A DNA stretch of 45,837 nt from Archangium violaceum Cb vi76 (GTDB lineage: Bacteria > Myxococcota > Myxococcia > Myxococcales > Myxococcaceae), in NCBI RefSeq assembly GCF_000733295.1, contig NZ_JPMI01000062.1:1-45837 (forward strand), in the 5' to 3' direction. Below the pieces are notes generated by a model that worked only from the letters and a program-made list of their open reading frames with translations, searched no databases and was not told where the DNA came from. The position numbers were made by a program, and so were the translations under genes. Numbering within the stretch: position 1 is the stretch's first letter; every line of letters starts with the position of its first letter. Positions 1-15,629 of this stretch are shown piece after piece.

Positions 1-1
1 C

Positions 2-19
2 GCCGAGATCATCGCCTAG
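2..19 (+). CDS. tuf: Elongation factor Tu, last five codons (partial)
   Basis: Only the final codons (A-E-I-I-A-stop) lie in the window. This matches the usual C-terminus of bacterial EF-Tu, the GTPase that brings aminoacyl-tRNA to the ribosome. The assignment rests mainly on context: tuf directly precedes rpmG/tRNA-Trp/secE/nusG in many bacteria. The rest of the gene is upstream of the window, so identity cannot be tested here. Confidence 0.5.
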   Translation, partial: AEIIA

Positions 20-25
20 TTGGCT

Positions 26-44
26 GGCGGGCTTCCGGCCCGTC
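26..44 (+). terminator. Stem-loop just after the tuf stop codon
   Basis: A 7-bp stem (GGCGGGC with GCCCGTC, one G-U pair) closes a 5-nt loop TTCCG, starting 6 nt after the tuf stop. There is no run of T after it, so it may be a weak terminator, an mRNA 3' stabiliser or a processing site. A weak promoter could follow it (TTAACC at 56-61, GATAAA at 78-83, 16-bp spacing), which would feed rpmG and the tRNA. Confidence 0.35.
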
Positions 45-116
45 CCAACAGGTGGTTAACCCCGAGGGGGGAGCTGTGATAAACGGCTTTCCCCTCGTGC
101 TTATCGAGTTCAAGCC

Positions 117-281
117 ATGCCCAAGGGTAACCGCAGCATCATCTCGCTCGAGTGCACGGTGTGCAAGGAGCGGAACTACTACACCACCAAGAACAAGCGG
201 AAGAGCCAGGACAAGCTCGAGTTGAGCAAGTACTGCCCCCGCGACCGGAAGCATACCGTCCATAAGGAAGGTAAGGTCTAG
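117..281 (+). CDS. rpmG: 50S ribosomal protein L33
   Basis: A 54-residue protein of the large ribosomal subunit. It starts [16 protein letters not shown] and has the family's basic middle and the C-terminal KHTVHKEGK. The zinc-binding class of L33 has two CxxC pairs. Here the first pair is present (C13, C16) but the second reads C-P-R-D, so the fourth ligand is Asp instead of Cys. It may still bind zinc through Asp or be a partly degenerate ribbon. Its place between tuf and tRNA-Trp/secE is the standard one. Confidence 0.93.
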   Translation: MPKGNRSIISLECTVCKERNYYTTKNKRKSQDKLELSKYCPRDRKHTVHKEGKV

Positions 282-305
282 TTCGGTTGTTGTGGTCGGG
301 TGTTT

Positions 306-381
306 AGGCCAGTAGCTCCAACGGTAGAGCAGCGGTCTCCAAATCCGCGTGTTGGGGGTTCGAATCCCTCCTGGCCTGCCA
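306..381 (+). tRNA. trnW: tRNA-Trp (anticodon CCA)
   Basis: A 76-nt cloverleaf. The acceptor stem AGGCCAG (306-312) pairs with CTGGCCT (371-377), followed by discriminator G and an encoded CCA (379-381). The D stem is GCTC/GAGC. The anticodon loop is CTCCAAA with CCA at 339-341, giving tryptophan. The T loop is TTCGAAT (359-365). The anticodon stem 332-336/344-348 has a T-T mismatch at the pair closing the loop. The tRNA lies between rpmG and secE and is probably processed from the same transcript. Confidence 0.96.
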
Positions 382-467
382 GTTGTTAGTTGCAGGGACC
401 CTCGGTACCCAGGTACCGGGGGTCCCTGTGTTTCCGGGATCAGGCAGTTTTCAGTCAGCGAGGAATC

Positions 468-911
468 ATGGCAGCGGCATCCGAGGCCAGCCAGCAGGCG
501 AACCGTTCAGGGATGGACCCGAAGCGGCTCGTGGTCATCTTCTTCCTCATCGCGGGTCTCATCTTCGCGCTCTTCCTGGAGCACGTCTGCGGTCTCATCT
601 GGGCCCGGGCCGGCTGGAGCGACCCCGTCATCATCGACGGTGTCGACTGGCAGGTTTCCACCCTGGTGGGCTTCCTGCTCGCCGCGGGGCTCGTGGTGGG
701 TGCCTACGTGCATCCCAAGACGCACGTCCTCTCGCTCGAGGTCGCCTCCGAGTTGATGAAGGTCACCTGGCCTTCCTGGGCGGAGACCAAGGCGTCGACC
801 GTGGCGGTCATCGTCGCCTCCGTTGTGGCGGCCGTCCTGCTCTTCTGCATCGACACCCTCGCCTACAACCTTATGGTTGAGTGGATACCCGCCATCTGGG
901 GGAAGTTGTAA
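468..911 (+). CDS. secE: Preprotein translocase subunit SecE
   Basis: SecE is the small essential inner-membrane subunit of the SecYEG protein-export channel. The 147-residue product has three hydrophobic segments (about residues 15-40, 62-82 and 105-130), as in the three-span enterobacterial form and unlike the one-span ~65-residue form. The conserved amphipathic stretch before the last span ([17 protein letters not shown]) is the SecE signature. I chose the ATG at 468, preceded by GCGAGG at 458-463; an earlier in-frame ATG at 390 lies right behind the tRNA and has no good ribosome site. The stop overlaps the nusG start by one base. Confidence 0.95.
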   Translation: MAAASEASQQANRSGMDPKRLVVIFFLIAGLIFALFLEHVCGLIWARAGWSDPVIIDGVDWQVSTLVGFLLAAGLVVGAYVHPKTHVLSLEVASELMKVTWPSWAETKASTVAVIVASVVAAVLLFCIDTLAYNLMVEWIPAIWGKL

Positions 912-1453
912 TGGCGATGAAATGGTACGTGGTCCACACCTACTCGAACTTCGAGAACCAGGCGAAGAAGAGCCTGGAAGAGCGCATTCGTCTCGAGGGG
1001 TTGCAGGACCTGTTCGGCGAAATCCTGATTCCGATGGAGCAGGTCGTCGAGATGGTGAAGGGCGAGAAGAAGACGTCCCGGCGCAAGTTCTTCCCGGGCT
1101 ACATCTTCGTGCAGATGGAGCTCAATGACCGCTCCTGGCACCTCGTGAAGAACACGCCGAAGATCACCGGTTTCCCCGGTGCGGCGCAGAACGAGCAGCC
1201 CACGCCCATCTCCGACAAGGAAGTGGCCCGGCTCACCTCTCAAATCTCCGAGGGCACGCTCAAGCCCAAGCCGAAGGTGCAGTTCTCCGACGGCGACACC
1301 GTCCGCGTCATCGACGGCCCCTTCGCCAACTTCAATGGCACGGTGGAGGAGGTCAACGCGGAGAAGGGTCGCGTGAAGGTGCTCGTGAGCATCTTCGGCC
1401 GCGCCACGCCGGTGGAGCTCGATTTCATGCAGGTGGAGAAGACCACCGGCTAG
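911..1453 (+). CDS. nusG: Transcription termination/antitermination factor NusG
   Basis: NusG binds the clamp of RNA polymerase through its N-terminal NGN domain and suppresses pausing; its C-terminal KOW domain contacts Rho or ribosomal protein S10. The product is 180 residues, the usual length. It opens [15 protein letters not shown], has the NGN stretch [14 protein letters not shown], and the KOW stretch [18 protein letters not shown]. The start ATG at 911 shares its A with the secE stop TAA, so translation is likely coupled. An upstream in-frame ATG at 881 inside secE was rejected because homologues start at [10 protein letters not shown]. Confidence 0.97.
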   Translation: MAMKWYVVHTYSNFENQAKKSLEERIRLEGLQDLFGEILIPMEQVVEMVKGEKKTSRRKFFPGYIFVQMELNDRSWHLVKNTPKITGFPGAAQNEQPTPISDKEVARLTSQISEGTLKPKPKVQFSDGDTVRVIDGPFANFNGTVEEVNAEKGRVKVLVSIFGRATPVELDFMQVEKTTG

Positions 1454-1460
1454 CAGTCTT

Positions 1461-1519
1461 CCCCGGCGTGCGAGCGCTCGGGGATACCCAGGGTGGGAGG
1501 GCCGCCCGTCAAGCGGCCC
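1461..1519 (+). promoter_or_regulatory. rplK leader with two stem-loops (possible L1 control site)
   Basis: The 102-nt nusG-rplK gap holds two hairpins: CCCCG/CGGGG (1461-1465 with 1479-1483) and GGGCCGC/GCGGCCC (1499-1505 with 1513-1519). In other bacteria ribosomal protein L1 represses rplKA by binding a leader structure that imitates its 23S rRNA site. That these hairpins serve this role is inference from position only. Neither is followed by a T run, so termination is unlikely. Confidence 0.35.
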
Positions 1520-1555
1520 GTGTGAACCACCGTCTCGAAAGGCAGTTTTCAGCAA

Positions 1556-1999
1556 ATGAAGAAGGTCACAGGGCAGGTCAAGCTGCAGATTCCCGCCGGT
1601 AAGGCGAACCCCGCTCCGCCGATCGGCCCCGCGCTCGGTCAGCAGGGCGTGAACATCATGGAGTTCTGCAAGCAGTTCAACGCCAAGACCCAGGCGGAGG
1701 CCAAGGAAGGCCTGATCATCCCGGTCATCATCACCGTGTATCAGGATCGCTCCTTCACCTTCATCCTGAAGACGCCTCCCGCGGCCGTCCTCATCAAGAA
1801 GGCGGCGGGCCTGCACACCGAGAAGAAGAAGGGCTCGGGCGCCAAGAAGCCGGGCAAGGAGAAGGTGGGGCAGATCACCCAGAAGCAGCTCGAGGAGATC
1901 GCCAAGAAGAAGATCGACGACACGACCGCTGGTTCTCTGGAGGCCGCCAAGCGCACCATCGCTGGCACCGCGCGCTCCATGGGCATCGACGTCGTCTGA
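1556..1999 (+). CDS. rplK: 50S ribosomal protein L11
   Basis: L11 binds the GTPase-associated centre of 23S rRNA and takes part in factor-dependent steps and the stringent response. The 147-residue length is typical (about 141-150). The N-terminal domain shows the family stretch [20 protein letters not shown] with its conserved prolines. The C-terminal RNA-binding domain ends with the conserved [12 protein letters not shown]. The ribosome site is weak (AAAGG at 1538-1542). rplA follows after 38 nt, the usual rplKA pair under L1 control. Confidence 0.97.
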   Translation: MKKVTGQVKLQIPAGKANPAPPIGPALGQQGVNIMEFCKQFNAKTQAEAKEGLIIPVIITVYQDRSFTFILKTPPAAVLIKKAAGLHTEKKKGSGAKKPGKEKVGQITQKQLEEIAKKKIDDTTAGSLEAAKRTIAGTARSMGIDVV

Positions 2000-2037
2000 C
2001 CCTCTCCCTCCACTCCTTCTGAAACAGGATATTTCCC

Positions 2038-2751
2038 ATGCCTCAGACCGGTAAGAAGTTCCGCGCGTCCGCCGCCAAGGTGGACCGCAACAAGCGCTAC
2101 ACCATCGCCGATGGCTTTGCTCTCCTGAAGGAGACCACGGCCCTTCGCGGGACCAAGTTCGATCAGACCGTCGAGGTGGCGCTCAACCTCGGCGTGGACC
2201 CGAAGCACGCGGACCAGATGGTCCGTGGCGCCGTGGTCCTCCCGCACGGTACGGGTGCCACGGTGCGCGTGGCCGTGTTCGCCAAGGGCGAGCGCGCCAC
2301 CGAGGCCGAGGGTGCCGGCGCTGACGTGGTCGGCGGCGACGAGCTGGCCAAGCGCATCGAGGGCGGCTTCCTCGACTTCGACACCGTCATCGCCACCCCG
2401 GACATGATGGGTGTGGTCGGCCGCCTCGGTAAGGTGCTCGGTCCCCGTGGCCTCATGCCCAACCCGAAGGTGGGCACGGTGACCATGGACGTGGCCAAGG
2501 CCGTCCGCGACGCCAAGGGCGGTAAGGTGGAGTTCCGCGCCGAGAAGGCCGGCATCGTCCACGTCAAGGTCGGCAAGGCCTCCTTCACCCCGGAGAAGCT
2601 CACCGAGAACTTCAACACCCTGGTGGACCTGGTGATGAAGCTCAAGCCGGCCACCGCCAAGGGCGTCTACCTCAAGGGCGTGGCCATCTCGGCCACCATG
2701 AGCCCGGGCATCAAGATCGACACCAACGAGATCCTCGCCCGCCACCGGTAG
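2038..2751 (+). CDS. rplA: 50S ribosomal protein L1
   Basis: L1 forms the mobile stalk at the ribosomal E site and represses its own operon in many bacteria. The product is 237 residues, standard length. It contains the L1 signature [20 protein letters not shown] and the usual N-terminal [20 protein letters not shown]. It is 38 nt downstream of rplK and is followed by a terminator-like hairpin and the long rplJ leader, so transcription probably divides here into rplKA and rplJL-rpoBC parts. Confidence 0.97.
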   Translation: MPQTGKKFRASAAKVDRNKRYTIADGFALLKETTALRGTKFDQTVEVALNLGVDPKHADQMVRGAVVLPHGTGATVRVAVFAKGERATEAEGAGADVVGGDELAKRIEGGFLDFDTVIATPDMMGVVGRLGKVLGPRGLMPNPKVGTVTMDVAKAVRDAKGGKVEFRAEKAGIVHVKVGKASFTPEKLTENFNTLVDLVMKLKPATAKGVYLKGVAISATMSPGIKIDTNEILARHR

Positions 2752-2790
2752 TCAGGAGTAGGGCAGGGGGGTCGTCGGTCCAGACAGAGG

Positions 2791-2820
2791 GGGGCCTCTT
2801 CATCCGGGAGGCCCCTTTCG
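2791..2820 (+). terminator. Terminator/attenuator between rplA and rplJ
   Basis: An 8-bp perfect stem GGGGCCTC (2791-2798) / GAGGCCCC (2808-2815) with a 9-nt loop, followed by TTTCGTCGTCT. It starts about 40 nt after the rplA stop. The T tract is short, so termination may be partial, which would reduce readthrough from rplKA into rplJL-rpoBC. Confidence 0.6.
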
Positions 2821-2852
2821 TCGTCTGATTGACGCCCGCAGTCATAATTTGC

Positions 2853-2881
2853 TGGACGTTTCGCGAAGCCGCGGGTATAGC
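2853..2881 (+). promoter_or_regulatory. Possible rplJ promoter
   Basis: TGGACG (2853-2858) and TATAGC (2876-2881) are separated by exactly 17 bp, each matching 4 of 6 consensus bases. The site lies after the rplA hairpin and about 285 nt before rplJ, where a separate rplJL promoter (as in Escherichia coli) is expected. A TTGACG at 2829-2834 has no good partner at normal spacing. Confidence 0.3.
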
Positions 2882-2889
2882 GCCCCGGC

Positions 2890-3165
2890 TTTTGCAATTG
2901 AGGCGCCACGTCGATGAGACGGGACGCTTCAACATCCCTGGTCCCAGACAGCAGGGACCCGGGGTGGGACTCGTGCCCTCCGTTGGCAACCGGACAACCG
3001 GTCGGAGTCACGAAGAACACCCAGGGTTCAAACGACTCGCGGAGTCGCCCTGCCGAGACTGGAGGTGCGGTGTGGTGCCTTACGGGGCTCCTCTCGCTCT
3101 GCCACTTGCGTGGCCCAGGTAATCCAGCCCGCCTTCGGGTGGGTGTCGTGAGGAGGTGAAACCAA
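2890..3165 (+). promoter_or_regulatory. rplJ leader (L10-type autoregulatory mRNA region)
   Basis: The stretch holds no convincing gene. In many bacteria a long structured leader before rplJ binds the L10-(L12) complex and shuts down translation. Here the last part forms a hairpin CCCGCC-TTCG-GGTGGG (3128-3143) with a stable UUCG loop. It is followed by a strong ribosome site AGGAGGTG (3151-3158) placed 7 nt before the GTG start. The upstream part is rich in complementary G and C runs. The assignment is by position and general structure; I could not match it to a covariance model. Confidence 0.5.
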
Positions 3166-3684
3166 GTGATCAAGAGCGAGAAGGAAGAACTGATCAAGGA
3201 GCTCAACGAGAAGTTCTCGAGGGCTCAGACCGCGATTGTCGCCGAGTTCTCCAAGCTGAACGTGGAGACCGTGACCAAGCTGCGCAAGAAGTTCCGCGAC
3301 GGCAAGGTGGACTACAAGGTCCTGAAGAACACGCTGGCCAAGCGCGCCGCGAAGGGTACCCCGGTGGAGGTCATCGCCGAGGACTTCGTGGGGCCCGTGG
3401 CCATCGCCATCAGCTACGACGACGTCGTGGCCCCGGCGAAGATCCTCGTGGACTTCATCAAGGATCTCGAGACCATCAAGGTCCGCAGCGCGTCCGTGCA
3501 GGGCCGCCGTGTCGACGTCGAGGGCGTGAAGTCCCTGGCGAAGATGCCCGGTCTGCCCGAGCTCCGCGCCCAGCTGCTCGGCATGCTCAACCAGCCTGCC
3601 GGCAAGCTCGTTCGCACCATCGCGGCCCCCGGCTCCCAGCTGGCCCGCGTGCTCCAGGCGAACGTGGACAAGCAGCCCCAGTAA
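3166..3684 (+). CDS. rplJ: 50S ribosomal protein L10
   Basis: L10 anchors the L7/L12 stalk to 23S rRNA and is the usual repressor of its own operon. The 172-residue protein has the N-terminal L10 pattern (KEELIKELNEKFSRAQTAIV) with the later LRKKFRDGKVDYKVLKNTLA rRNA-binding region and an amphipathic C-terminal helix for L12 dimers (SQLARVLQANVDKQ). It starts at GTG, supported by AGGAGGTG 7 nt upstream. The rplL gene follows after 86 nt. Confidence 0.96.
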   Translation: MIKSEKEELIKELNEKFSRAQTAIVAEFSKLNVETVTKLRKKFRDGKVDYKVLKNTLAKRAAKGTPVEVIAEDFVGPVAIAISYDDVVAPAKILVDFIKDLETIKVRSASVQGRRVDVEGVKSLAKMPGLPELRAQLLGMLNQPAGKLVRTIAAPGSQLARVLQANVDKQPQ

Positions 3685-3725
3685 TAGCCCCCAGAAGCAG
3701 ACCCACCGCAAACCTCTGGCCTTTT

Positions 3726-3741
3726 CCTCCCCATGGGGAGG
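3726..3741 (+). other. Perfect palindrome in the rplJ-rplL gap
   Basis: CCTCCCCATGGGGAGG is a 16-bp perfect palindrome that can form a hairpin in mRNA about 30 nt before rplL. It may insulate the rplL ribosome site (AAGAAGGACA, 3757-3766) from rplJ translation, fitting the need to make about four times more L12 than L10. No T run follows, so it is not a terminator. Confidence 0.4.
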
Positions 3742-3770
3742 CAGGCCGCTAGAACAAGAAGGACATTGAA

Positions 3771-4145
3771 ATGGCCGCTGACCTGAATGCGATCGTTGAC
3801 CAGCTCTCCACCCTCACGGTGATGGAGGCCGCCGAGCTCGTGAAGCAGCTCGAGAACAAGTGGGGCGTCTCCGCCGCCGCCGTTGCCGTGGCCGCTGGCC
3901 CCGCCGCCGCCGCCGCCGCCCCCGTCGAGGAGAAGACGGAGTTCAACGTCATCCTCGCCGACGCCGGCGCGAACAAGATCAACGTCATCAAGGAGATCCG
4001 CGCCATCACCGGCCTGGGCCTGAAGGAGGCCAAGGACCTGGTCGAGGGCGCCCCGAAGACCGTCAAGGAGGGCGTCAACAAGGACGACGCCAAGAAGATC
4101 AAGGACCAGCTCACCGCGGCTGGCGCCAAGGTCGACATCAAGTAG
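3771..4145 (+). CDS. rplL: 50S ribosomal protein L7/L12
   Basis: L7/L12 forms the flexible stalk that recruits translation GTPases. The 124-residue product shows the three family parts: an N-terminal dimerisation domain (about 1-35, [17 protein letters not shown]), an Ala-rich hinge (about 40-58) and the C-terminal factor-binding domain with [20 protein letters not shown] and [12 protein letters not shown]. Length is normal. A hairpin after the stop separates it from rpoB. Confidence 0.97.
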   Translation: MAADLNAIVDQLSTLTVMEAAELVKQLENKWGVSAAAVAVAAGPAAAAAAPVEEKTEFNVILADAGANKINVIKEIRAITGLGLKEAKDLVEGAPKTVKEGVNKDDAKKIKDQLTAAGAKVDIK

Positions 4146-4211
4146 TTTGTTGTGACTCAGGTTGGCGACGGGTTTCGGAAAATTCCCGCCGCCTCCTGAC
4201 CGGATGAGCAG

Positions 4212-4251
4212 GCCGGCGTGCCCGGAAAGGGTGCGCCGGCTTTGCCCTTTC
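4212..4251 (+). terminator. Attenuator-like hairpin between rplL and rpoB
   Basis: GCCGGCG (4212-4218) pairs with CGCCGGC (4234-4240). Inside it CCC/GGG can extend the fold, and TTTGCCCTTT follows. In Escherichia coli a partial terminator at the same place lowers rpoBC expression relative to ribosomal proteins. The same role here is likely but inferred from position and structure. Confidence 0.55.
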
Positions 4252-4328
4252 CGTATCTCTAAATTTTCCGCTGCCGCTGCGCGTTACCCAAGCTCGCCCC
4301 GCCTGAGCTTGCTCGCCCCGGAGTTCGA

Positions 4329-8561
<4,233 letters not shown>

Positions 8562-8582
8562 TCCAGCGTGCCTGACCCCCGG

Positions 8583-8603
8583 CGCCCGCTCCCTCAGCGG
8601 GCG
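8583..8603 (+). other. Stem-loop in the rpoB-rpoC gap
   Basis: CGCCCGCT (8583-8590) pairs perfectly with AGCGGGCG (8596-8603) over a 5-nt loop. No T run follows, so it is more likely an mRNA processing or stability element than a terminator. An in-frame open stretch upstream of rpoC runs through it but is unlikely to be translated (see rpoC). Confidence 0.4.
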
Positions 8604-8666
8604 GGCGCTGGCGGCCCAGGCGAAACGAATTCGCGCTCACGCGCTCAGAAGAAATTCGGAGGCACC

Positions 8667-12887
<4,221 letters not shown>

Positions 12888-12914
12888 TCCGCACCCACCG
12901 TCTTGATGTCTCCG

Positions 12915-12952
12915 CCGCCACTCCGGTTGCTCTGGGGTGGCGGTTTTCTTTT
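12915..12952 (+). terminator. Intrinsic terminator of the rpoBC operon
   Basis: A 10-bp stem CCGCCACTCC (12915-12924) / GGGGTGGCGG (12934-12943), with one G-U pair and a 9-nt loop, is followed directly by TTTTCTTTT. This is the clearest Rho-independent terminator in the window. The remaining ~230 nt before the next gene hold a TTGACG pair at 12975-12987 without a convincing -10 box. Confidence 0.87.
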
Positions 12953-13180
12953 CGGCTCTTTACGGTTTCACGGCTTGACGGTTGACGCGCCGGTGCACTA
13001 AGCCGGAGGGAACCACGGAGGTCGACCCGGGCCCCCCGGGCGAGCATCCAGCAGTGGACGCCTGGAGCAGGCGGGCGAGCATGGGCGGCGTTTTCTTCAA
13101 TCGAAACGTGTGCTTACCTCGGTTGTCCTTACCCCGCTTTCCGGGACTCGAGCCCGGGGAGCCGTGCTGGAGAGCGTTGC

Positions 13181-13525
13181 ATGGACAAGGTGGAGACCCC
13201 GCAGAAGCGCCCGCTGGCGGAGACGTTCGAGCGGGTGTGGAGCCAGGCCTTGCTGGCCGTGTCCACCGCTGAGGACGAGGCCGCCCGTACCGTGCAGCGC
13301 GTGGCCGATCTGGCGGGCTGGAGCCAGGAGGAGATGAGCCGCCAGGGCCGACTGCTGACGGAGCGGTTGGCGGGTCATCGCAAGGACCTGGAGCACAACG
13401 TGGAGGAGGGTGTGAAGCGCGCCCTGCTCACCATCAAGATTCCCCGTCGGGAGGAAATCCAGGACATCGAGGCACGGCTGATCCGATTGGCCGAGCGCAT
13501 CGACGCTCTGGGGCAGCGCAAGTGA
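13181..13525 (+). CDS. Phasin-like (polyhydroxyalkanoate granule-associated) protein
   Basis: A 114-residue, almost wholly helical charged protein. The amphipathic helices (about 20-95) followed by IPRREEIQDIEARLIRLAERIDAL resemble the PhaF/PhaI phasin family, in which a coiled segment with an R(R/E)-E-[IV]-xx-[IL]-xx-R-[IL] pattern ends the protein. Phasins coat polyester storage granules. No granule genes are nearby, so a more general coiled-coil role is possible. The stop overlaps the next start (TGATG at 13523-13527), so the two genes are translationally coupled. Confidence 0.6.
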   Translation: MDKVETPQKRPLAETFERVWSQALLAVSTAEDEAARTVQRVADLAGWSQEEMSRQGRLLTERLAGHRKDLEHNVEEGVKRALLTIKIPRREEIQDIEARLIRLAERIDALGQRK

Positions 13526-14268
13526 TGGCCACCCCCTCCGCTCCAGGTGGGCGGCGTGGGGAGGGGCTGTTCCGCTGGCTTCACGCACTCGGCTCGGGGT
13601 GTGGAAAGCTGCCCCTGGTGGCCGGAGTGGCCCTGGTGCTCTCCGCCCGGGCCGTGCCCCTGTTCACCCCTCCCGAGGTGCCGCTGGTGGCCGAGCCCTC
13701 GCGCTTCGAGGTGACGCCCCCCGACGCGGCGCTCATCGACGCGGTGCTCGCCAAGCGGGCTCCGGACCTCGGTCTCACCCTGCGCCGGCAGATCGTCCAC
13801 GCCATCGCCGAGGAGTCCGGCCGATCCGGGTATGACCCGCTGCTGATCCTCGCCATCATCGACGTGGAGTCGGACTTCACCGAGGAGGCCGTCTCCGAGA
13901 AGGGCGCGCGGGGGTTGATGCAGATCAAGCCCAGCACGCTGCACTTCCTCGCGGAGAAGCAGGGGCTGCGCCTGTCTCGCGAGGAGGTGGCCTCGGATCC
14001 GGCTCTGGGTGTGCGCCTGGGCATCCGCTACCTGCGCGAGCTGAACGACCGCTTCGGCGACCTGGACCTGGCCCTCATGGCCTACAACGCCGGCCCCACC
14101 CGCATCTGGCAGGCCAAGAAGGCGGGGGAGCTGGACACCTTCCGCCGCTATCCCCGGCTCGTCCGCCGTGATTTCAAGCGGTTCCGGGAAGGGGAGGGGC
14201 TGGGCGGTGACTGGGCGCTCGCCCAGCGGGAGTCCCTGGAGAAGAGCCCCGAAGAGAAGGCTCCCTGA
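13525..14268 (+). CDS. Lytic transglycosylase, SLT domain, membrane-anchored
   Basis: A 247-residue protein predicted to cleave peptidoglycan glycan strands in the periplasm, forming anhydro-muropeptides. A hydrophobic segment (about 30-50) serves as signal or anchor. The SLT domain follows: catalytic Glu E115 in DVESDFTEEA, then GARGLMQIKPST, and LALMAYNAGPTRI near the end of the lysozyme-like fold. The C-terminus is charged. I chose the ATG at 13525 (TGATG overlap with the phasin-like gene). Such enzymes assist wall turnover or envelope machine assembly; the neighbours do not show which. Confidence 0.87.
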   Translation: MATPSAPGGRRGEGLFRWLHALGSGCGKLPLVAGVALVLSARAVPLFTPPEVPLVAEPSRFEVTPPDAALIDAVLAKRAPDLGLTLRRQIVHAIAEESGRSGYDPLLILAIIDVESDFTEEAVSEKGARGLMQIKPSTLHFLAEKQGLRLSREEVASDPALGVRLGIRYLRELNDRFGDLDLALMAYNAGPTRIWQAKKAGELDTFRRYPRLVRRDFKRFREGEGLGGDWALAQRESLEKSPEEKAP

Positions 14269-14271
14269 GCA

Positions 14272-14301
14272 GGCAGCCGTCTGAATTTCCGGGCGGCTGC
14301 C
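14272..14301 (+). terminator. Stem-loop after the transglycosylase gene
   Basis: GGCAGCCG (14272-14279) pairs with CGGCTGCC (14294-14301), an 8-bp perfect stem over a 14-nt loop, starting 4 nt after the stop. There is no T tract, so it may act as a Rho-dependent end or 3' stabiliser. A new promoter follows immediately. Confidence 0.42.
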
Positions 14302-14322
14302 CCGGTCTCCGGTGACACGCGC

Positions 14323-14351
14323 TTGTCCACCCCGGGCGGGTGCGCTATCGC
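14323..14351 (+). promoter_or_regulatory. Probable promoter for the gene at 14376
   Basis: TTGTCC (14323-14328) and TATCGC (14346-14351) are 17 bp apart. They sit between a stem-loop and a gene whose ribosome site GGAGGAG (14361-14367) lies 8 nt before its ATG. Match to consensus is moderate (4/6 and 3/6). Confidence 0.42.
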
Positions 14352-14375
14352 TTCTACCCCGGAGGAGTCTTCATC

Positions 14376-15104
14376 ATGCCGCGCCGCTCCATCCCCGCCC
14401 TCGTCCTCTCGGCCCTGCTGTTGCCCGTCTCGGCTCTCGCCGGCTCGGTGTTCCTCAACGGCGTCCGTATCGACGGCGTGACGAACCAGAAGTTCGAGAA
14501 GGTCGCCTCGGTCCGCATCGACGACAAGGGCAACGTCCACATCGACGCTCCCGCCTACGCCGTGAAGCTGGTGAACGCCCCCGTGGCCCCGGCTCCCGCT
14601 CCTGTCGCCGCGGCTCCGGCTCCCGCGCCCGCTCCGGTGGCTCCCGCGACCCAGCCTCCCGCTCCGGCCGCAGCGGCCCCGGCGCCCGCTCCAGCCGTCG
14701 CGACCCCGGCTCCGGCGCCCGCCCCGGTGGACACCGCCCCGGCGCGCATCACCCGGCGTTACTGGCTCGTGACGGAGCAGCCCGTGGTGGGTATGGCGGA
14801 GTACGACGTCGACCTCTACGTCAACTCCCGCTGGGTGCGGAAGCTGCGCAGCGCCGAGGACCAGGTCATCGCGGAGATCACCCGCGAGCTCCAGCCGGGG
14901 AAGAACACCCTGCTGATGATCGCCCGCAAAGTGGCGGCCGGCTCGCGGCGGAGCGAATCTCCCCAGCATGTGTTCAAGGTCATCATCGGCGAGGGCAACG
15001 AGGGCGGCGGCAACGTGATGATCGACAACCCGCTCATCCGCTACCAGCGCACCGCGGCGGAGACGGAAGATCTGTCCGAGGAGTTCACCCTCATCACGCG
15101 GTAG
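14376..15104 (+). CDS. Exported protein with Pro-Ala linker, unknown function
   Basis: A 242-residue protein. The signal peptide (1-20, ending VSALAG) is followed by a short globular part (GSVFLNGVRIDGVTNQKFEK region, to about 65), a 55-residue linker of Pro-Ala repeats (about 68-125), then a folded C-terminal domain with many beta-prone stretches (RRYWLVTEQPVVGMAEYDVD onwards). I do not recognise the family; the layout suggests a periplasmic or cell-wall-spanning protein. The ATG at 14376 was chosen for its GGAGGAG site and clean signal peptide; an in-frame GTG at 14340 overlaps the promoter. Confidence 0.75.
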   Translation: MPRRSIPALVLSALLLPVSALAGSVFLNGVRIDGVTNQKFEKVASVRIDDKGNVHIDAPAYAVKLVNAPVAPAPAPVAAAPAPAPAPVAPATQPPAPAAAAPAPAPAVATPAPAPAPVDTAPARITRRYWLVTEQPVVGMAEYDVDLYVNSRWVRKLRSAEDQVIAEITRELQPGKNTLLMIARKVAAGSRRSESPQHVFKVIIGEGNEGGGNVMIDNPLIRYQRTAAETEDLSEEFTLITR

Positions 15105-15123
15105 CGCGGGGGTAGCGCCGAAC

Positions 15124-15591
15124 GTGTTCTCCATCGACGAGCGGTTCCGAGGCCTGCCCGCCAGCCGCGAGCAGGTCCTCGCGTTGTACCAGTCCATCAA
15201 CTCGCCGCACCTGGCCATCCCCGGCAAGCCGGCGGGGCCGGCACAGGCCTTCGTGTTGGGTCTGCGCGGCGCGAATGGCTTCGCCGTCTTCATCTACCTG
15301 TACCTCTCCGAGGCCCAGGACTGCGCCGTGTACGTCCCCGGCCGGCGCGCCGCGAGCCAGGATGACTACCAGCAGGACGAGGCCGAGGCGCTCGCCTTCG
15401 TGGAGTCCATGGGCTTCATGATGGACGACGCGCACTTCCGCTCCCTGCCGCCCCCGGGCCAGGACGAGCTGCTCAAGACGCTGCCCGTCTTCTACAAGGA
15501 CCCGAAGCTGGTGCCGGGCGCCGCCAAGAGCCGCGCCGACGAGAAGCGCACCGCCTCGATGAACCTGGGCCGCCTGCTGGCCTCCTTCTGA
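15124..15591 (+). CDS. Conserved hypothetical protein upstream of tgl
   Basis: A 155-residue soluble protein starting at GTG, 19 nt after the preceding stop. It has a central hydrophobic strand GFAVFIYLYLSE and a stretch EALAFVESMGFMMDDAHF that looks like a helix-strand unit. There is no signal peptide and no catalytic motif I recognise. It is followed after 38 nt by tgl, so it may be co-expressed with that pilus gene; any role in motility is a guess from neighbourhood. Confidence 0.7.
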   Translation: MFSIDERFRGLPASREQVLALYQSINSPHLAIPGKPAGPAQAFVLGLRGANGFAVFIYLYLSEAQDCAVYVPGRRAASQDDYQQDEAEALAFVESMGFMMDDAHFRSLPPPGQDELLKTLPVFYKDPKLVPGAAKSRADEKRTASMNLGRLLASF

Positions 15592-15629
15592 AGCACCCCC
15601 TACCCGTCGTGAAGAGAAGAGCTGAACCC

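Noticed and set aside
8568-8666. N-terminal extension of rpoC by 33 codons
   Set aside because: Contains an intergenic hairpin and has no similarity to RpoC starts; the GTG at 8667 has GGAGG and gives the family N-terminus.
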